DNA from: Burkholderiaceae bacterium 26
GTDB taxonomy: Bacteria; Pseudomonadota; Gammaproteobacteria; Burkholderiales; Burkholderiaceae
DNA: 64,000 nt
Reading direction: 5' to 3'
Assembly (NCBI GenBank): GCA_000955795.1
Contig: JYOB01000001.1
Span: 270,301 to 334,300, forward strand
How positions within the stretch are numbered: position 1 is the stretch's first letter; every line of letters begins with the position of its first letter. Below the pieces are notes generated by a model that did no database searches, was not told the origin of the DNA, and saw only the letters and a list, made by a program, of their open reading frames with translations. The translations under genes were made by a program, and so were the position numbers. Positions 45,033 through 53,341 of this stretch are shown piece after piece.

Positions 45033-45818
45033 ATGACGACTCCCAATCTGCACCGCCAACCGGCCCCACCGCTCTATGAGCGGATCAAGGGCACGCTGCG
45101 CGAGGGCATTCTCAGTGGCCACTACGCGCCGGCGTCGCTGCTGCCGTCGGAAGCGGCGCTGGGCGAGCAGTTCAACGCCAGCCGCATCACCGTGCGTCAG
45201 GCGTTGGCCGATCTGCAGAACGAAGGACTGATCTTCCGCCGCCACGGGAAAGGCACCTTTGTGAGCCAGCCGAAGGCCTTCCAGAACGTGACGGCGTTGC
45301 AGGGCTTTGCAGAGGCTATGTCGGCACAAGGTCATGCCATTCGCAACCGCGTGTTGAAGCTGCGGACCGTGCCCGCGCCGACCGACGTGTCGCAGGCGCT
45401 GCAACTGCCGTCCGGTACGCATGTCACCGAATTGCATCGCGTGCGGTTGCTGGATCAATTGCCGGTGTCGCTTGAGGTGACGTGGCTGCCGGAAGCACTT
45501 GGCAGCATCGTCGCCCGGGTGGACCTCGTCGCGCGCGATGTGTTTCTTGTGCTGGAGCAGGACGCAGGTGTAGCGCTCGGCCACGCCACGCTGGCCGTCG
45601 ATGCGGCATTGGCTGACCACGCCACCGCCATCGCGCTCGACACGGGCGCGGGCGCAGCGCTGCTGCGCGTGGAGCGCCTGACGCATGACGCACAAGGCGC
45701 GCCCATCGACTTTGAACGCCTCTACTTCCGTGGCGACGCCTTCCAATACCGGCTTCGGCTGGATCGGCAAGTGGCGGCGCACGCGCAATCCATCCTCCCT
45801 TTGCAAGGCACCGTATGA
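45033..45818 (+). CDS. GntR family regulator, HutC/UTRA type
   Basis: 261 aa. Winged helix PPLYERIKGTLREGILSG, LPSEAALGEQFNASRITVRQ and GKGTFVSQP, then a UTRA ligand domain (THVTELHRVRLLDQLPVSLE). Its stop overlaps the next gene (ATGA), so it is the first gene of the flavoprotein operon and sits divergent from the sugar importer. It could control both. Confidence 0.9.
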   Translation: MTTPNLHRQPAPPLYERIKGTLREGILSGHYAPASLLPSEAALGEQFNASRITVRQALADLQNEGLIFRRHGKGTFVSQPKAFQNVTALQGFAEAMSAQGHAIRNRVLKLRTVPAPTDVSQALQLPSGTHVTELHRVRLLDQLPVSLEVTWLPEALGSIVARVDLVARDVFLVLEQDAGVALGHATLAVDAALADHATAIALDTGAGAALLRVERLTHDAQGAPIDFERLYFRGDAFQYRLRLDRQVAAHAQSILPLQGTV

Positions 45819-47539
45819 ACACGTTGGAACTGGACTACGACCTCGTCGTCGTGGGCGGCGGCACGGCCGGCCCGATGGCGGCCATCAAGGCCAAAGAACG
45901 CAACCCAGCGCTGCGCGTGCTGCTGATCGACAAGGCGCACGTGAAGCGCAGCGGTGCCATCTCGATGGGTATGGATGGGCTGAACAACGCCGTCATTCCC
46001 GGGCATGCCACGCCGGAGCAATACACGCGCGAGATCACGCTGGCCAACGATGGCATCGTCGATCAATCGGCCGTGTATGCGTATGCGCAGCACAGCTTTG
46101 CCACCATCGAGCAGCTCGACCGCTGGGGCGTGAAATTCGAGAAGGACGAAACCGGCGACTACGCCGTCAAGAAGGTCCATCACATGGGCAGCTACGTGCT
46201 GCCGATGCCGGAGGGGCACGACATCAAGAAGGTGCTGTATCGGCAGCTCAAGCGTGCGCGGGTGGAGATCACCAATCGCATTGTCGTCACCCGTGTGCTG
46301 ACGGATGCCAATGGCGTGGCCTGCGGCGTGCTCGGTTTCGATTGCCGCACGGCGGATTTTCTCGTGGTGCGCGCAAAGGCCGTGGTGCTGAGCTGCGGGG
46401 CTGCGGGGCGGCTTGGTTTGCCGTCGTCCGGCTACCTGATGGGCACGTACGAGAACCCGACCAACGCTGGCGATGGCTATGCGATGGCGTATCACGCGGG
46501 TGCGGAGCTTTCCAACCTGGAATGCTTCCAGATCAACCCGCTCATCAAGGATTACAACGGCCCCGCCTGCGCATATGTGACCGGCCCGCTGGGCGGCTAC
46601 ACGGCCAACGCCCGCGGCGAGCGCTTCATCCAGTGCGACTACTGGAGCGGCCAGATGATGTGGGAGTTCTACCAGGAGCTGCAGGGCGGCAAGGGGCCGG
46701 TATTTCTCAAGCTCGACCACTTGGCCGAAGAAACCATCCAGACCATCGAGACCATCCTGCACACCAACGAGCGCCCCAGCCGCGGTCGCTTCCATGCCGG
46801 ACGCGGCACCAACTACCGCACGCAGATGGTAGAGATGCACATCTCGGAAATCGGCTTCTGCAGCGGGCACAGCGCGTCGGGCGTGCACGTGAATGCGCGC
46901 GCGGAAACCACCGTGCCAGGCCTCTACGCCGCCGGCGACATGGCCGCCGTGCCGCACAACTACATGCTGGGCGCGTTCACGTATGGCTGGTTTGCGGGGC
47001 AGAACGCGGCAGACTACATCGCCGGCCGACAAGGCGATGCCCTCATCGACGCCGAACAGATCGCCCGCGAGCGTGCGCGCATCTTTGCACCGCTGCAGCG
47101 CGACCACGGCCTGGCCCCCGCGCAGGTGGAATACAAGCTGCGCCGCATGGTCAACGACTACCTGCAGCCACCCAAGGTCACGCGCAAGATGGAGATCGGC
47201 CTGCGCCGCTTCGACGAAATTTCCGAAGACATCACGCACCTGCACGCGCGCAACCCGCACGAGCTGATGCGCGCAATGGAAGTCGGCTTCATCCGCGATT
47301 GCGCAGAGATGGCCGCACGCGCCTCGCTGTTCCGCACGGAAAGCCGCTGGGGTCTGTATCACCACCGCGTGGACTACCCCGAGCGCGACGACGCCAACTG
47401 GTTCTGCCACACGCGCTTGTACAAGGACGCGCATGGCGCCATGGCCAGCCGCAAGCAGGCGGTTGAACCGTACGTCATCCCCGTCGATGTGCTCGGCACC
47501 GATTCCTACGCGCACCTGCGCATTCCAAAGGCTGCATGA
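45815..47539 (+). CDS. AprA-like FAD flavoprotein (fumarate reductase/APS reductase alpha superfamily)
   Basis: 574 aa. FAD loop DLVVVGGGTAGPMAAIKAK; the ISMGMDGLNNAVIPG, MAYHAGAELSNLECFQINPL and GLYAAGDMAAVPHNYMLGA blocks match the AprA-type branch rather than SdhA/FrdA. Paired with an AprB-like ferredoxin encoded 4 nt into its stop, it should accept or donate electrons through two [4Fe-4S] clusters. No sulfate-reduction gene is present, so the substrate is open: sulfite/APS or an organic sulfur or fumarate-like acid. Confidence 0.8.
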   Translation: MNTLELDYDLVVVGGGTAGPMAAIKAKERNPALRVLLIDKAHVKRSGAISMGMDGLNNAVIPGHATPEQYTREITLANDGIVDQSAVYAYAQHSFATIEQLDRWGVKFEKDETGDYAVKKVHHMGSYVLPMPEGHDIKKVLYRQLKRARVEITNRIVVTRVLTDANGVACGVLGFDCRTADFLVVRAKAVVLSCGAAGRLGLPSSGYLMGTYENPTNAGDGYAMAYHAGAELSNLECFQINPLIKDYNGPACAYVTGPLGGYTANARGERFIQCDYWSGQMMWEFYQELQGGKGPVFLKLDHLAEETIQTIETILHTNERPSRGRFHAGRGTNYRTQMVEMHISEIGFCSGHSASGVHVNARAETTVPGLYAAGDMAAVPHNYMLGAFTYGWFAGQNAADYIAGRQGDALIDAEQIARERARIFAPLQRDHGLAPAQVEYKLRRMVNDYLQPPKVTRKMEIGLRRFDEISEDITHLHARNPHELMRAMEVGFIRDCAEMAARASLFRTESRWGLYHHRVDYPERDDANWFCHTRLYKDAHGAMASRKQAVEPYVIPVDVLGTDSYAHLRIPKAA

Positions 47540-47808
47540 CCATGCAACAGACGACCGTTCATTTCACCCACACGCCGCACGACATCACCTCGCGCAGCAG
47601 GGCGCCCGTCACCATCGACGAAGCCAAATGCATTGCCGACAAAGGTTGCACGGTGTGCGTAGACGTCTGCCCGCTCGACCTGCTCGCCATCGATCTGACC
47701 GAGGGCAAGGCCTTCATGCAATTCGACGAATGCTGGTACTGCATGCCCTGCGAGCAGGACTGCCCGACCGGCGCGGTGAAGGTCGACATCCCGTATCTGC
47801 TGCGTTGA
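47536..47808 (+). CDS. AprB-like 2x[4Fe-4S] ferredoxin
   Basis: 90 aa. Cluster motif 1 is C-x5-C-x2-C-x3-CP (CIADKGCTVCVDVCP); motif 2 is C-x2-C-x2-C-x3-CP (CWYCMPCEQDCP). The long first spacing is the AprB pattern. ATGA overlap with the flavoprotein gene, so equal expression is expected. It is shorter than AprB because the C-terminal tail is lacking. Confidence 0.85.
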   Translation: MTMQQTTVHFTHTPHDITSRSRAPVTIDEAKCIADKGCTVCVDVCPLDLLAIDLTEGKAFMQFDECWYCMPCEQDCPTGAVKVDIPYLLR

Positions 47809-47815
47809 GGTGACG

Positions 47816-48775
47816 ATGACGACAACACCCCTGGTGCGCCTGCACGACGCGGATGCCGCAACCCGCCGCGTTGCCCTCCTCCAATTGGCCGATGCGGAAG
47901 ATGCCGATGCGCTGCCCAACGTGATTGCGCTGCTTGCGCACGACCCCGCGCCAGAAGTTCGGCTCGAAGCCGCGCGCATCCTGGCGACATGGGAACAGCC
48001 GGATACGGTGGCAGCACTCGCCCGCGCATTGGAAGACGTGGATGGCGCAGTGCGTGACGCCGCAGCACTCGGTTTGGCGGATTTGAAATCGCCCGACTCC
48101 GCCCCTGCGCTGTTGCCTTACGTAAACCACGCGAGCGCCTTTGTGCGCGCCGCCGCGTTGCGTGGGCTGCGTGAGCTGCGCGTGCCCGAGAGCGAAGCGC
48201 CCGCGCTGCACGCCCTGCAAGACGTCGATGCCGCCGTGCGGCGCGAAGCCGTAGCGGTGCTCGGCTGGCGCAAGCATGTAGGGGCGCTGCCTGCGTTGGC
48301 GGAACGCGCGCGTCATGACGCAGATGCCGAGGTGCGACGTGCCGCAGTGGGTGCCCTCGGGCTTGCCACCGATGCCGCCGTACTGCCCGCGCTGCTAGAT
48401 GCGCTGCACGACACCGCCTGGCGCGTGCGCGAGGAAAGCGCAAGCACGCTCGGCAAACTGCGGGCGCTCGCACCTGACCCGGACGTCACGCAAGCGTTGG
48501 TCGAGGCGCTGGGCGATGCGTATTGGCAAGTCCGCCTGCAGGCGGCCCGCGCGCTTGGCCGGTGGCGCGCCGCGCATTCCGTCGATGCGCTCGCCGCGCT
48601 GCTCGCGCACCCGATCAGCAACCTGCGCAAGGAAGCTGCACTCGCGCTGGGAGAGATCGGCGAAGTCTCTGCCCTGCCCGCCCTACGCAGCGCAGAAACC
48701 GATGGCGACCCGGAAGTCGTCAAGGCCGTGCGAATCGCATTGGCACAGATCGAGGGCGCCCGTGCAGCCGCCTGA
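47816..48775 (+). CDS. HEAT-repeat protein
   Basis: 319 aa, about nine HEAT/PBS-lyase-like repeats: EVRLEAARIL, AVRDAAALGL, AVRREAVAVLG, EVRRAAVGALG, RVREESASTLG, QVRLQAARALG, NLRKEAALALG. It forms a solenoid scaffold for protein contacts. ATG 47816 has GAGG upstream; the GTG at 47810 is less likely. It lies 7 bp after the ferredoxin gene and overlaps the DUF971 gene by 14 nt. A role as assembly or targeting factor for the flavoprotein/ferredoxin pair is inference. Confidence 0.82.
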   Translation: MTTTPLVRLHDADAATRRVALLQLADAEDADALPNVIALLAHDPAPEVRLEAARILATWEQPDTVAALARALEDVDGAVRDAAALGLADLKSPDSAPALLPYVNHASAFVRAAALRGLRELRVPESEAPALHALQDVDAAVRREAVAVLGWRKHVGALPALAERARHDADAEVRRAAVGALGLATDAAVLPALLDALHDTAWRVREESASTLGKLRALAPDPDVTQALVEALGDAYWQVRLQAARALGRWRAAHSVDALAALLAHPISNLRKEAALALGEIGEVSALPALRSAETDGDPEVVKAVRIALAQIEGARAAA

Positions 48776-49055
48776 GCACATCGACAACGACATCGCACAA
48801 GGCCGGTTGCGCCTGCACTGGGCGGACGCGGTTGTCGCACTCGACCACGCTGCATTGCGCGAGGCGTGCCGCTGCGCGGAGTGCCAGTTCAAACGCCATC
48901 ACGGCACGTCGATCAACATGCCGGCCGACGTGCGCGTCACCGCCGTCGCGCCCGCTGGTTACGGTGTGCAACTGGTGTTCAGCGATGGGCATGCGCGCGG
49001 CATTTATCCGTGGGCGTATCTGGCGACGCTTGCTGCAACTGCAGCGGCGGGCTGA
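48762..49055 (+). CDS. DUF971 (GBBH-like N-terminal) domain protein
   Basis: 97 aa from a GTG at 48762 with GAGGG 6 nt upstream. LRLHWADAVVALDHAALREACRC, then AECQ and HGTSINMP, and YGVQLVFSDGHARGIYPWAYL are the domain core. The CRCAEC cluster with a following His is the usual zinc-type site. DUF971 also occurs fused to Mrp/ApbC iron-sulfur carriers, which fits an operon encoding a [4Fe-4S] protein. Confidence 0.82.
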   Translation: MQPPEHIDNDIAQGRLRLHWADAVVALDHAALREACRCAECQFKRHHGTSINMPADVRVTAVAPAGYGVQLVFSDGHARGIYPWAYLATLAATAAAG

Positions 49056-49075
49056 CATTGGCGGGCTTGCATCCA

Positions 49076-49639
49076 TCAGAAGTTACCGAACCGGCCAATC
49101 CAGGCAGCGACGCCCTTGCTATGCCCTTTGATTGCCGCATCCAGTTCAGCACGCGTGAGCCCATTGGACAGCGCGTCCGGCGCCAGATCCGTGGCGATCA
49201 GCACAAAGACGTAGTGATGCATGCCAGTGCCCTTGGGCGGACACGGCCCGAGGTAGGCCGGCTTGCCGATGGCGTTCTGGCCCATGCGCAAGGCACCGCC
49301 GGTGCCGGCACCTTCCGGCAGGCTCGTCTGCGTCGCGGGAATGCCGTAGGCCATCCAGTGGTTCACGCCCAGGCCGCCCGCGCCCTGCGGGTCGGAGGCG
49401 ATCAGCACGAGGCTGTTGGTGCCGGTGGGCACGTTGGACCAGTGCAGCGGCGGCGAGATGTTGTCTCCCGTGCAGTTGGCGTTGGCGGGGTTCTTGCCGG
49501 CGTATTTGCGGTCCATGACGCCGTTGTCGGCAAACGCGGGGGACTCGACGGTAAACGTGGTGTCAGCCTGCGCATACACATGCGGCACGGCAGACAGGCA
49601 CGCCAGCGACAACAACGCACGAAACAGGGTTGGCTTCAA
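49076..49639 (-). CDS. Secreted YbhB/YbcL-type PEBP protein
   Basis: 187 aa from a TTG start at 49639 with AGGAG upstream. Signal peptide LKPTLFRALLSLACLSAVPHVYAQ. The PEBP core includes ASDPQGAGGLGVNHWMAYGIP and LGPCPPKGTGMHHYVFVL. Second family member in the window; the pocket reads SDPQ instead of DDPD, so ligand preference may differ. Confidence 0.87.
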   Translation of the reverse strand: MKPTLFRALLSLACLSAVPHVYAQADTTFTVESPAFADNGVMDRKYAGKNPANANCTGDNISPPLHWSNVPTGTNSLVLIASDPQGAGGLGVNHWMAYGIPATQTSLPEGAGTGGALRMGQNAIGKPAYLGPCPPKGTGMHHYVFVLIATDLAPDALSNGLTRAELDAAIKGHSKGVAAWIGRFGNF

Positions 49640-49815
49640 GGCAGGTCTCCTGGCAGGAAGGGCGGCGAACGGGCACCACAATACGCGAATGCGCCGCCCG
49701 TGCGCGGGGGCATCAACGCACAGATGGACGTCAGATTGCCGTGCGACAATACCGCGCCCCAGCGCAGCGTTTGCCGCGCGCTTTTGCCTGACCTGACCAT
49801 AGGAGAACCGGACGC

Positions 49816-50376
49816 ATGTTCGGCGATATCACGCGTTTTCTGCTCGACACGATCTTCTCGCTCTTTGGCGCGGCACTGCTGTTGCGCGCCTGGACGCAAG
49901 CGGTGCGGCTGTCGCCGCGCAATCCGTTGTCGCAGGCGATCTTCCAGTTGACCGGCTGGCTGGTGCACCCGCTGCGCCGCGTGATTCCGGCCACGGGCTA
50001 TATCGATTGGTCGTCGCTGGTGGCGGCCTATGCCACCGCGCTTGTGTATCTGTTCCTGCTGCTGGCATCGGTGGGCGTGAGCCCGATGGCGCTCGTGCCG
50101 ATGGGCTTTGTGGCGGCGCTCTTTACGGTGCTCAAGTGGGCGTTCAACGTGCTGGTTTGGGTGACCATTGCGTCGGCCGTGCTGTCATGGATGGGGCCGG
50201 CATCGCCCATGGGCGCGGTGCTTAACACGCTGGTCGACCCGCTGTTGCGCCCGATCCGCCGCGTGGTGCCGCCGCTGGGCGGCCGGCTCGATCTGTCTCC
50301 GCTGATCCTGCTGGTGATTGCGCAGGTGATCGTGATCGCGCTGTCGCATCTGTCGCTCTCGCCTTTGTTCATGTGA
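49816..50376 (+). CDS. yggT: YggT family membrane protein
   Basis: 186 aa with two YGGT repeats. RNPLSQAIFQLTGWLVHPLRRVIP, and SPMGAVLNTLVDPLLRPIRRVVPPLGGRLDLSPL, are each flanked by hydrophobic helices. Inner-membrane protein linked to cell shape or osmotic balance; role not firmly known. Confidence 0.92.
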   Translation: MFGDITRFLLDTIFSLFGAALLLRAWTQAVRLSPRNPLSQAIFQLTGWLVHPLRRVIPATGYIDWSSLVAAYATALVYLFLLLASVGVSPMALVPMGFVAALFTVLKWAFNVLVWVTIASAVLSWMGPASPMGAVLNTLVDPLLRPIRRVVPPLGGRLDLSPLILLVIAQVIVIALSHLSLSPLFM

Positions 50377-50448
50377 GCGCGGCACGCGCCTTGCTCGACT
50401 GAGGGATATGCCGGCCGCTGCATCTGGCCGGCACCTCAGGAGGACATC

Positions 50449-50631
50449 ATGAACGCATGGAAAACAGCGCTGGTCTGCGCGATTGCCGTGCTGGCTCCCA
50501 CGCTCACGGCGTGTACGGCAGGCGGCGCAGTGGCAGGCGGTGTGGCCGGCCATGAAATCACGCATAGCACGGCCGGGACGATCGGGGGTGCCGCAGCCGG
50601 CGCCGTCATCGGCCACGAACTGAGCAAGTAA
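50449..50631 (+). CDS. Small glycine-zipper lipoprotein
   Basis: 60 aa. Lipobox LTAC at residues 19-22 after a hydrophobic signal; the mature part AGGAVAGGVAGHE and AGTIGGAAAGAVIGHE is a glycine zipper. It should be lipid-anchored in the outer or inner membrane. AGGAGG-type site upstream. A terminator follows within 8 bp, so it is monocistronic. Confidence 0.83.
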   Translation: MNAWKTALVCAIAVLAPTLTACTAGGAVAGGVAGHEITHSTAGTIGGAAAGAVIGHELSK

Positions 50632-50638
50632 CCAACAC

Positions 50639-50660
50639 AGCGGCCCATCAGCCGCTTTTT
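50639..50660 (+). terminator. Rho-independent terminator
   Basis: AGCGGC, loop CCATCA, GCCGCT then TTTT, directly after the lipoprotein gene. Confidence 0.8.
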
Positions 50661-50663
50661 CTT

Positions 50664-51641
50664 TCAGGCTTGCGCAAACAACGCGCGGTAGGCGCTGGGT
50701 GACGTGTGATACGTCCGGCTGAAATGCTGCCGCAGCGATACCGCACTGCCGAACCCCGCCAGTTGCGCAATCGCCTCGACCGGCTGGCGTGTGGTCTCCA
50801 GCATGCGCTGCGCATAGGCCAGACGCTGCCCGAGCAGCCATTGACCGACGGTGGTTCCAGTCAGTTCACGAAAGCGCCGCGTGAAATTGCGGCGGCTCAT
50901 GGCCGCGCGCTCGGCCAGCGAGTCGAGCGAATGCGGCTCCGCCAGATTGGCCACCGTCCAGTTCAACAGATCCGACAGGCGATCGCCGCCCGGCGCATCG
51001 TGAAGCGGTTGCTCGATGTATTGCGCCTGGCCGCCCTGCCGGTGAGGCGCCACCACCAGCCGCCGTGCAATCCGGTTGGCCACCTCCGCGCCATGCCAGC
51101 GGCGCACCAGGTGCAGGCAGCAATCCAGCCCGGCGGCGGTGCCTGCGGATGTCACCAGCCGGCCGCCAGCAGCGTCCAGATACAGCACATCAGGCACAAG
51201 CTTCACGCGCGGGTAGCGCTGGGAGAACGCATCGGCGGCGCTCCAGTGCGTGGTCGCCTCATGGCCGTCGAGCACGCCTGCCTCCGCCAGCACAAAGGCG
51301 CCCAGGCACAGGCCGACCACCGTGGCACCGCGCGCGTAGGCATCGCGTACCGCATTCACCATGGCCGCCGGCGGCCGCTCTTGCGTATCGCGCCATGACG
51401 GGACGATCAGCACGTCGGCGCGGGCAGCGTCTTCGAGTGTGAAATCGGTCTGCACGGCAAACCCGGCAGTGGTGCGCAGACCGCCTTTCCTGGCCGGCTC
51501 CCCCGCACAGATGCGCAGGTTGTAGGACGGCAGCCCCGCCCAGATGCGGTCTTCAAACACGAGACACGGCACGGACAGGTGAAACGGGCTGATGTCGTTG
51601 AAGGCCAGAACGGCGATTTCCTGAGGATGCTGCGTTTGCAT
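50664..51641 (-). CDS. GlxA-like AraC family regulator
   Basis: 325 aa. N-terminal DJ-1/PfpI domain (AVLAFNDISPFHLSVPCLVFE; GLCLGAFVLAEAGVLDG with the elbow Cys) and C-terminal AraC helix-turn-helix (HSLDSLAERAAMSRRNFTRR, then VEAIAQLAGFGSAVSLRQHF). ATG 51641 has GGAG upstream. Divergent from the isochorismatase-family gene, its likely target. Confidence 0.9.
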   Translation of the reverse strand: MQTQHPQEIAVLAFNDISPFHLSVPCLVFEDRIWAGLPSYNLRICAGEPARKGGLRTTAGFAVQTDFTLEDAARADVLIVPSWRDTQERPPAAMVNAVRDAYARGATVVGLCLGAFVLAEAGVLDGHEATTHWSAADAFSQRYPRVKLVPDVLYLDAAGGRLVTSAGTAAGLDCCLHLVRRWHGAEVANRIARRLVVAPHRQGGQAQYIEQPLHDAPGGDRLSDLLNWTVANLAEPHSLDSLAERAAMSRRNFTRRFRELTGTTVGQWLLGQRLAYAQRMLETTRQPVEAIAQLAGFGSAVSLRQHFSRTYHTSPSAYRALFAQA

Positions 51642-51776
51642 ACGGGGCTCCGCGCTTTGGCCCGATTCTTTCGATAAACGTCTTCCGGGCCACTGTCGGG
51701 AAGGATAGACATTCGCGAAGATGCTGTCCACGGGCTCACGCAAATGCCCGATCCAACCGACCTTGAGGAGTCAGCC

Positions 51777-52436
51777 ATGACCACGAACACCGCCCCGAAG
51801 CGCGCCCTGATCGTCATCGATGTGCAGAACGAATACTTCACCGGCGGCCTGCCGATCGAGTATCCGGACCCGCAGCAGACTGTGGCCAACGTTGGTGCCG
51901 CCATGGACGCGGCGCGCGAAGCCGGCATTCCGGTGATCGTCGTGCAGCAGACCTCGCCGGCCAGCTCGCCGCTGTTTGCCATCGACACCGATGGCTGGCA
52001 ACTGCACCCGGTGGTGGCGTCGCGCCCGCACGATCACTATCTGCGCAAGCTCCTGCCCAGCGCCTATCCGGAGACGGACCTGGCGCAATGGCTGGAAGCA
52101 CGCGGCATCGATACGCTGGCCGTGGTCGGCTACATGACGCACAACTGCGATGCGTCCACGATCAACCACGCCCTGCACAACGGCACGGCGGTGGAGTTTC
52201 TGCACGATGCATCAGGCGCCGTGCCGTATCAGAACCAAGCCGGCTTTGCGAGTGCGGAAGAGATCCACCGCGTGTTCAGCGTGGTGCTGCAATCGCGCTT
52301 CGCGGCGGTGATGTCGACCCAGGAATGGGTGCACAGCGTGAAGACCGGCGCGGTGCCGGTGCGCGACAACATCTATAAGTCGAATCAGCGGGCGCGCGGG
52401 CTGCTCAAGGATGAGGTGGCCCAGCAGGCCGCTTGA
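51777..52436 (+). CDS. Isochorismatase-family cysteine hydrolase
   Basis: 219 aa. ALIVIDVQNEYFTGG carries the catalytic Asp and THNCDASTINHAL the nucleophilic Cys; a Lys after DHYLRK completes the triad. Family members hydrolyse amides such as nicotinamide or N-carbamoyl compounds. GAGGAG precedes ATG 51777. Regulation by the divergent GlxA-like gene is likely. Confidence 0.88.
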   Translation: MTTNTAPKRALIVIDVQNEYFTGGLPIEYPDPQQTVANVGAAMDAAREAGIPVIVVQQTSPASSPLFAIDTDGWQLHPVVASRPHDHYLRKLLPSAYPETDLAQWLEARGIDTLAVVGYMTHNCDASTINHALHNGTAVEFLHDASGAVPYQNQAGFASAEEIHRVFSVVLQSRFAAVMSTQEWVHSVKTGAVPVRDNIYKSNQRARGLLKDEVAQQAA

Positions 52437-52440
52437 CCAA

Positions 52441-52989
52441 TCAGCCGGCCGCACCCTCTTCGGCCGGCAAAAACCCGCGGAACGACACTTCCACCTGTTC
52501 CACCATCGACGCCGATGTGGCTTCGCGCAGGGCCGCCAGCAACGCATCGAACGCGCTTTCCACGGAGGCGCGGTCGGTGGCCTCGACCAGGCGCTTGCGG
52601 ACCGGATGCTCAGCCGAGCTGAACGTGCGTGCCGCAATGTCCATGAGATACATGCGCGCCGCCGCCAGCGAACGCTTGCGTGCCGGTGCGGCAGGCGCAC
52701 CCGCCTTGGGTGCCGTAGATGCCTCGGGCTGCGGCTCGGCCACCTGAACGAAAACGGGCTCGCCGGTAACATCGGTTGCGCTCTGAATGAACCCAGCCTG
52801 CATCAGCTCGAACACGGCCTGCGCCTCGAGGCCTAGCTGACCGGCACGCACGGCAAGGTCCTCGCCCGTGGCGTGGCCATCCACCATGATCAGCAGCGCT
52901 CGGCTTGAGCGACTAAGCGCGCCGTTGCGCGTGGCAATTTCACGGCGCCCCGCGTCTGTTTTTTCGAATCGTGCAGATAACGCCCGCAT
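52441..52989 (-). CDS. Conserved hypothetical protein, 182 aa
   Basis: N-terminal half ALSRSSRALLIMVDGHATGEDL, then AVRAGQL and AVFELMQAGFIQ, looks like a small winged-helix fold; a Pro/Ala linker (STAPKAGAPAAPA) leads to a helical C-terminal part (ARMYLMDIAARTF onward). This type is common in Burkholderiales with no known function. Convergent with the hydrolase gene. Confidence 0.75.
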   Translation of the reverse strand: MRALSARFEKTDAGRREIATRNGALSRSSRALLIMVDGHATGEDLAVRAGQLGLEAQAVFELMQAGFIQSATDVTGEPVFVQVAEPQPEASTAPKAGAPAAPARKRSLAAARMYLMDIAARTFSSAEHPVRKRLVEATDRASVESAFDALLAALREATSASMVEQVEVSFRGFLPAEEGAAG

Positions 52990-53245
52990 GGCAGCCCCCT
53001 ATCCTCGCCCGAAGATCGGCACAACATAGGGCGGCTTGTTTGCAGAATCGTGAAACCGGGGCGGCTTCCCCTCGATGGCACACGGCAAACGCTTGCACTC
53101 AGGTGGATGTCGGCAAATCCAGACACCCTCCCCTGAAGTGGGGCTGACAACGCGCACGCATCATTGATAGGGCACTTCTGAGCATGGCCTGGCACTGCTT
53201 CTGGAGCCCGCTCTTGCTTGCATCCGCTTCCACCTCTACCATGCG

Positions 53246-53261
53246 TTGTTATCGGTAACAA
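53246..53261. promoter_or_regulatory. LacI-type operator upstream of the dehydratase gene
   Basis: TTGTTATCGGTAACAA: 16-bp palindrome with one mismatched pair around a central CG, the GntR/LacI style. It lies 80 bp before ATG 53342 and is the likely site for the LacI protein encoded at 55148-56164. The 352-bp gap 52990-53341 shows no other feature. Confidence 0.65.
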
Positions 53262-53341
53262 AATTGACGTACAAACCGTCGATTACCACCACGCCGATTC
53301 CCCGCAGAGGGAACCCTGCTCCACATAACAACCGAGACGCC

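Noticed and set aside
45722-47515. 597-residue open frame on the minus strand
   Set aside because: Antisense to the AprA-like gene; composition is His/Arg/Val-rich with no domain, a GC-rich shadow frame.
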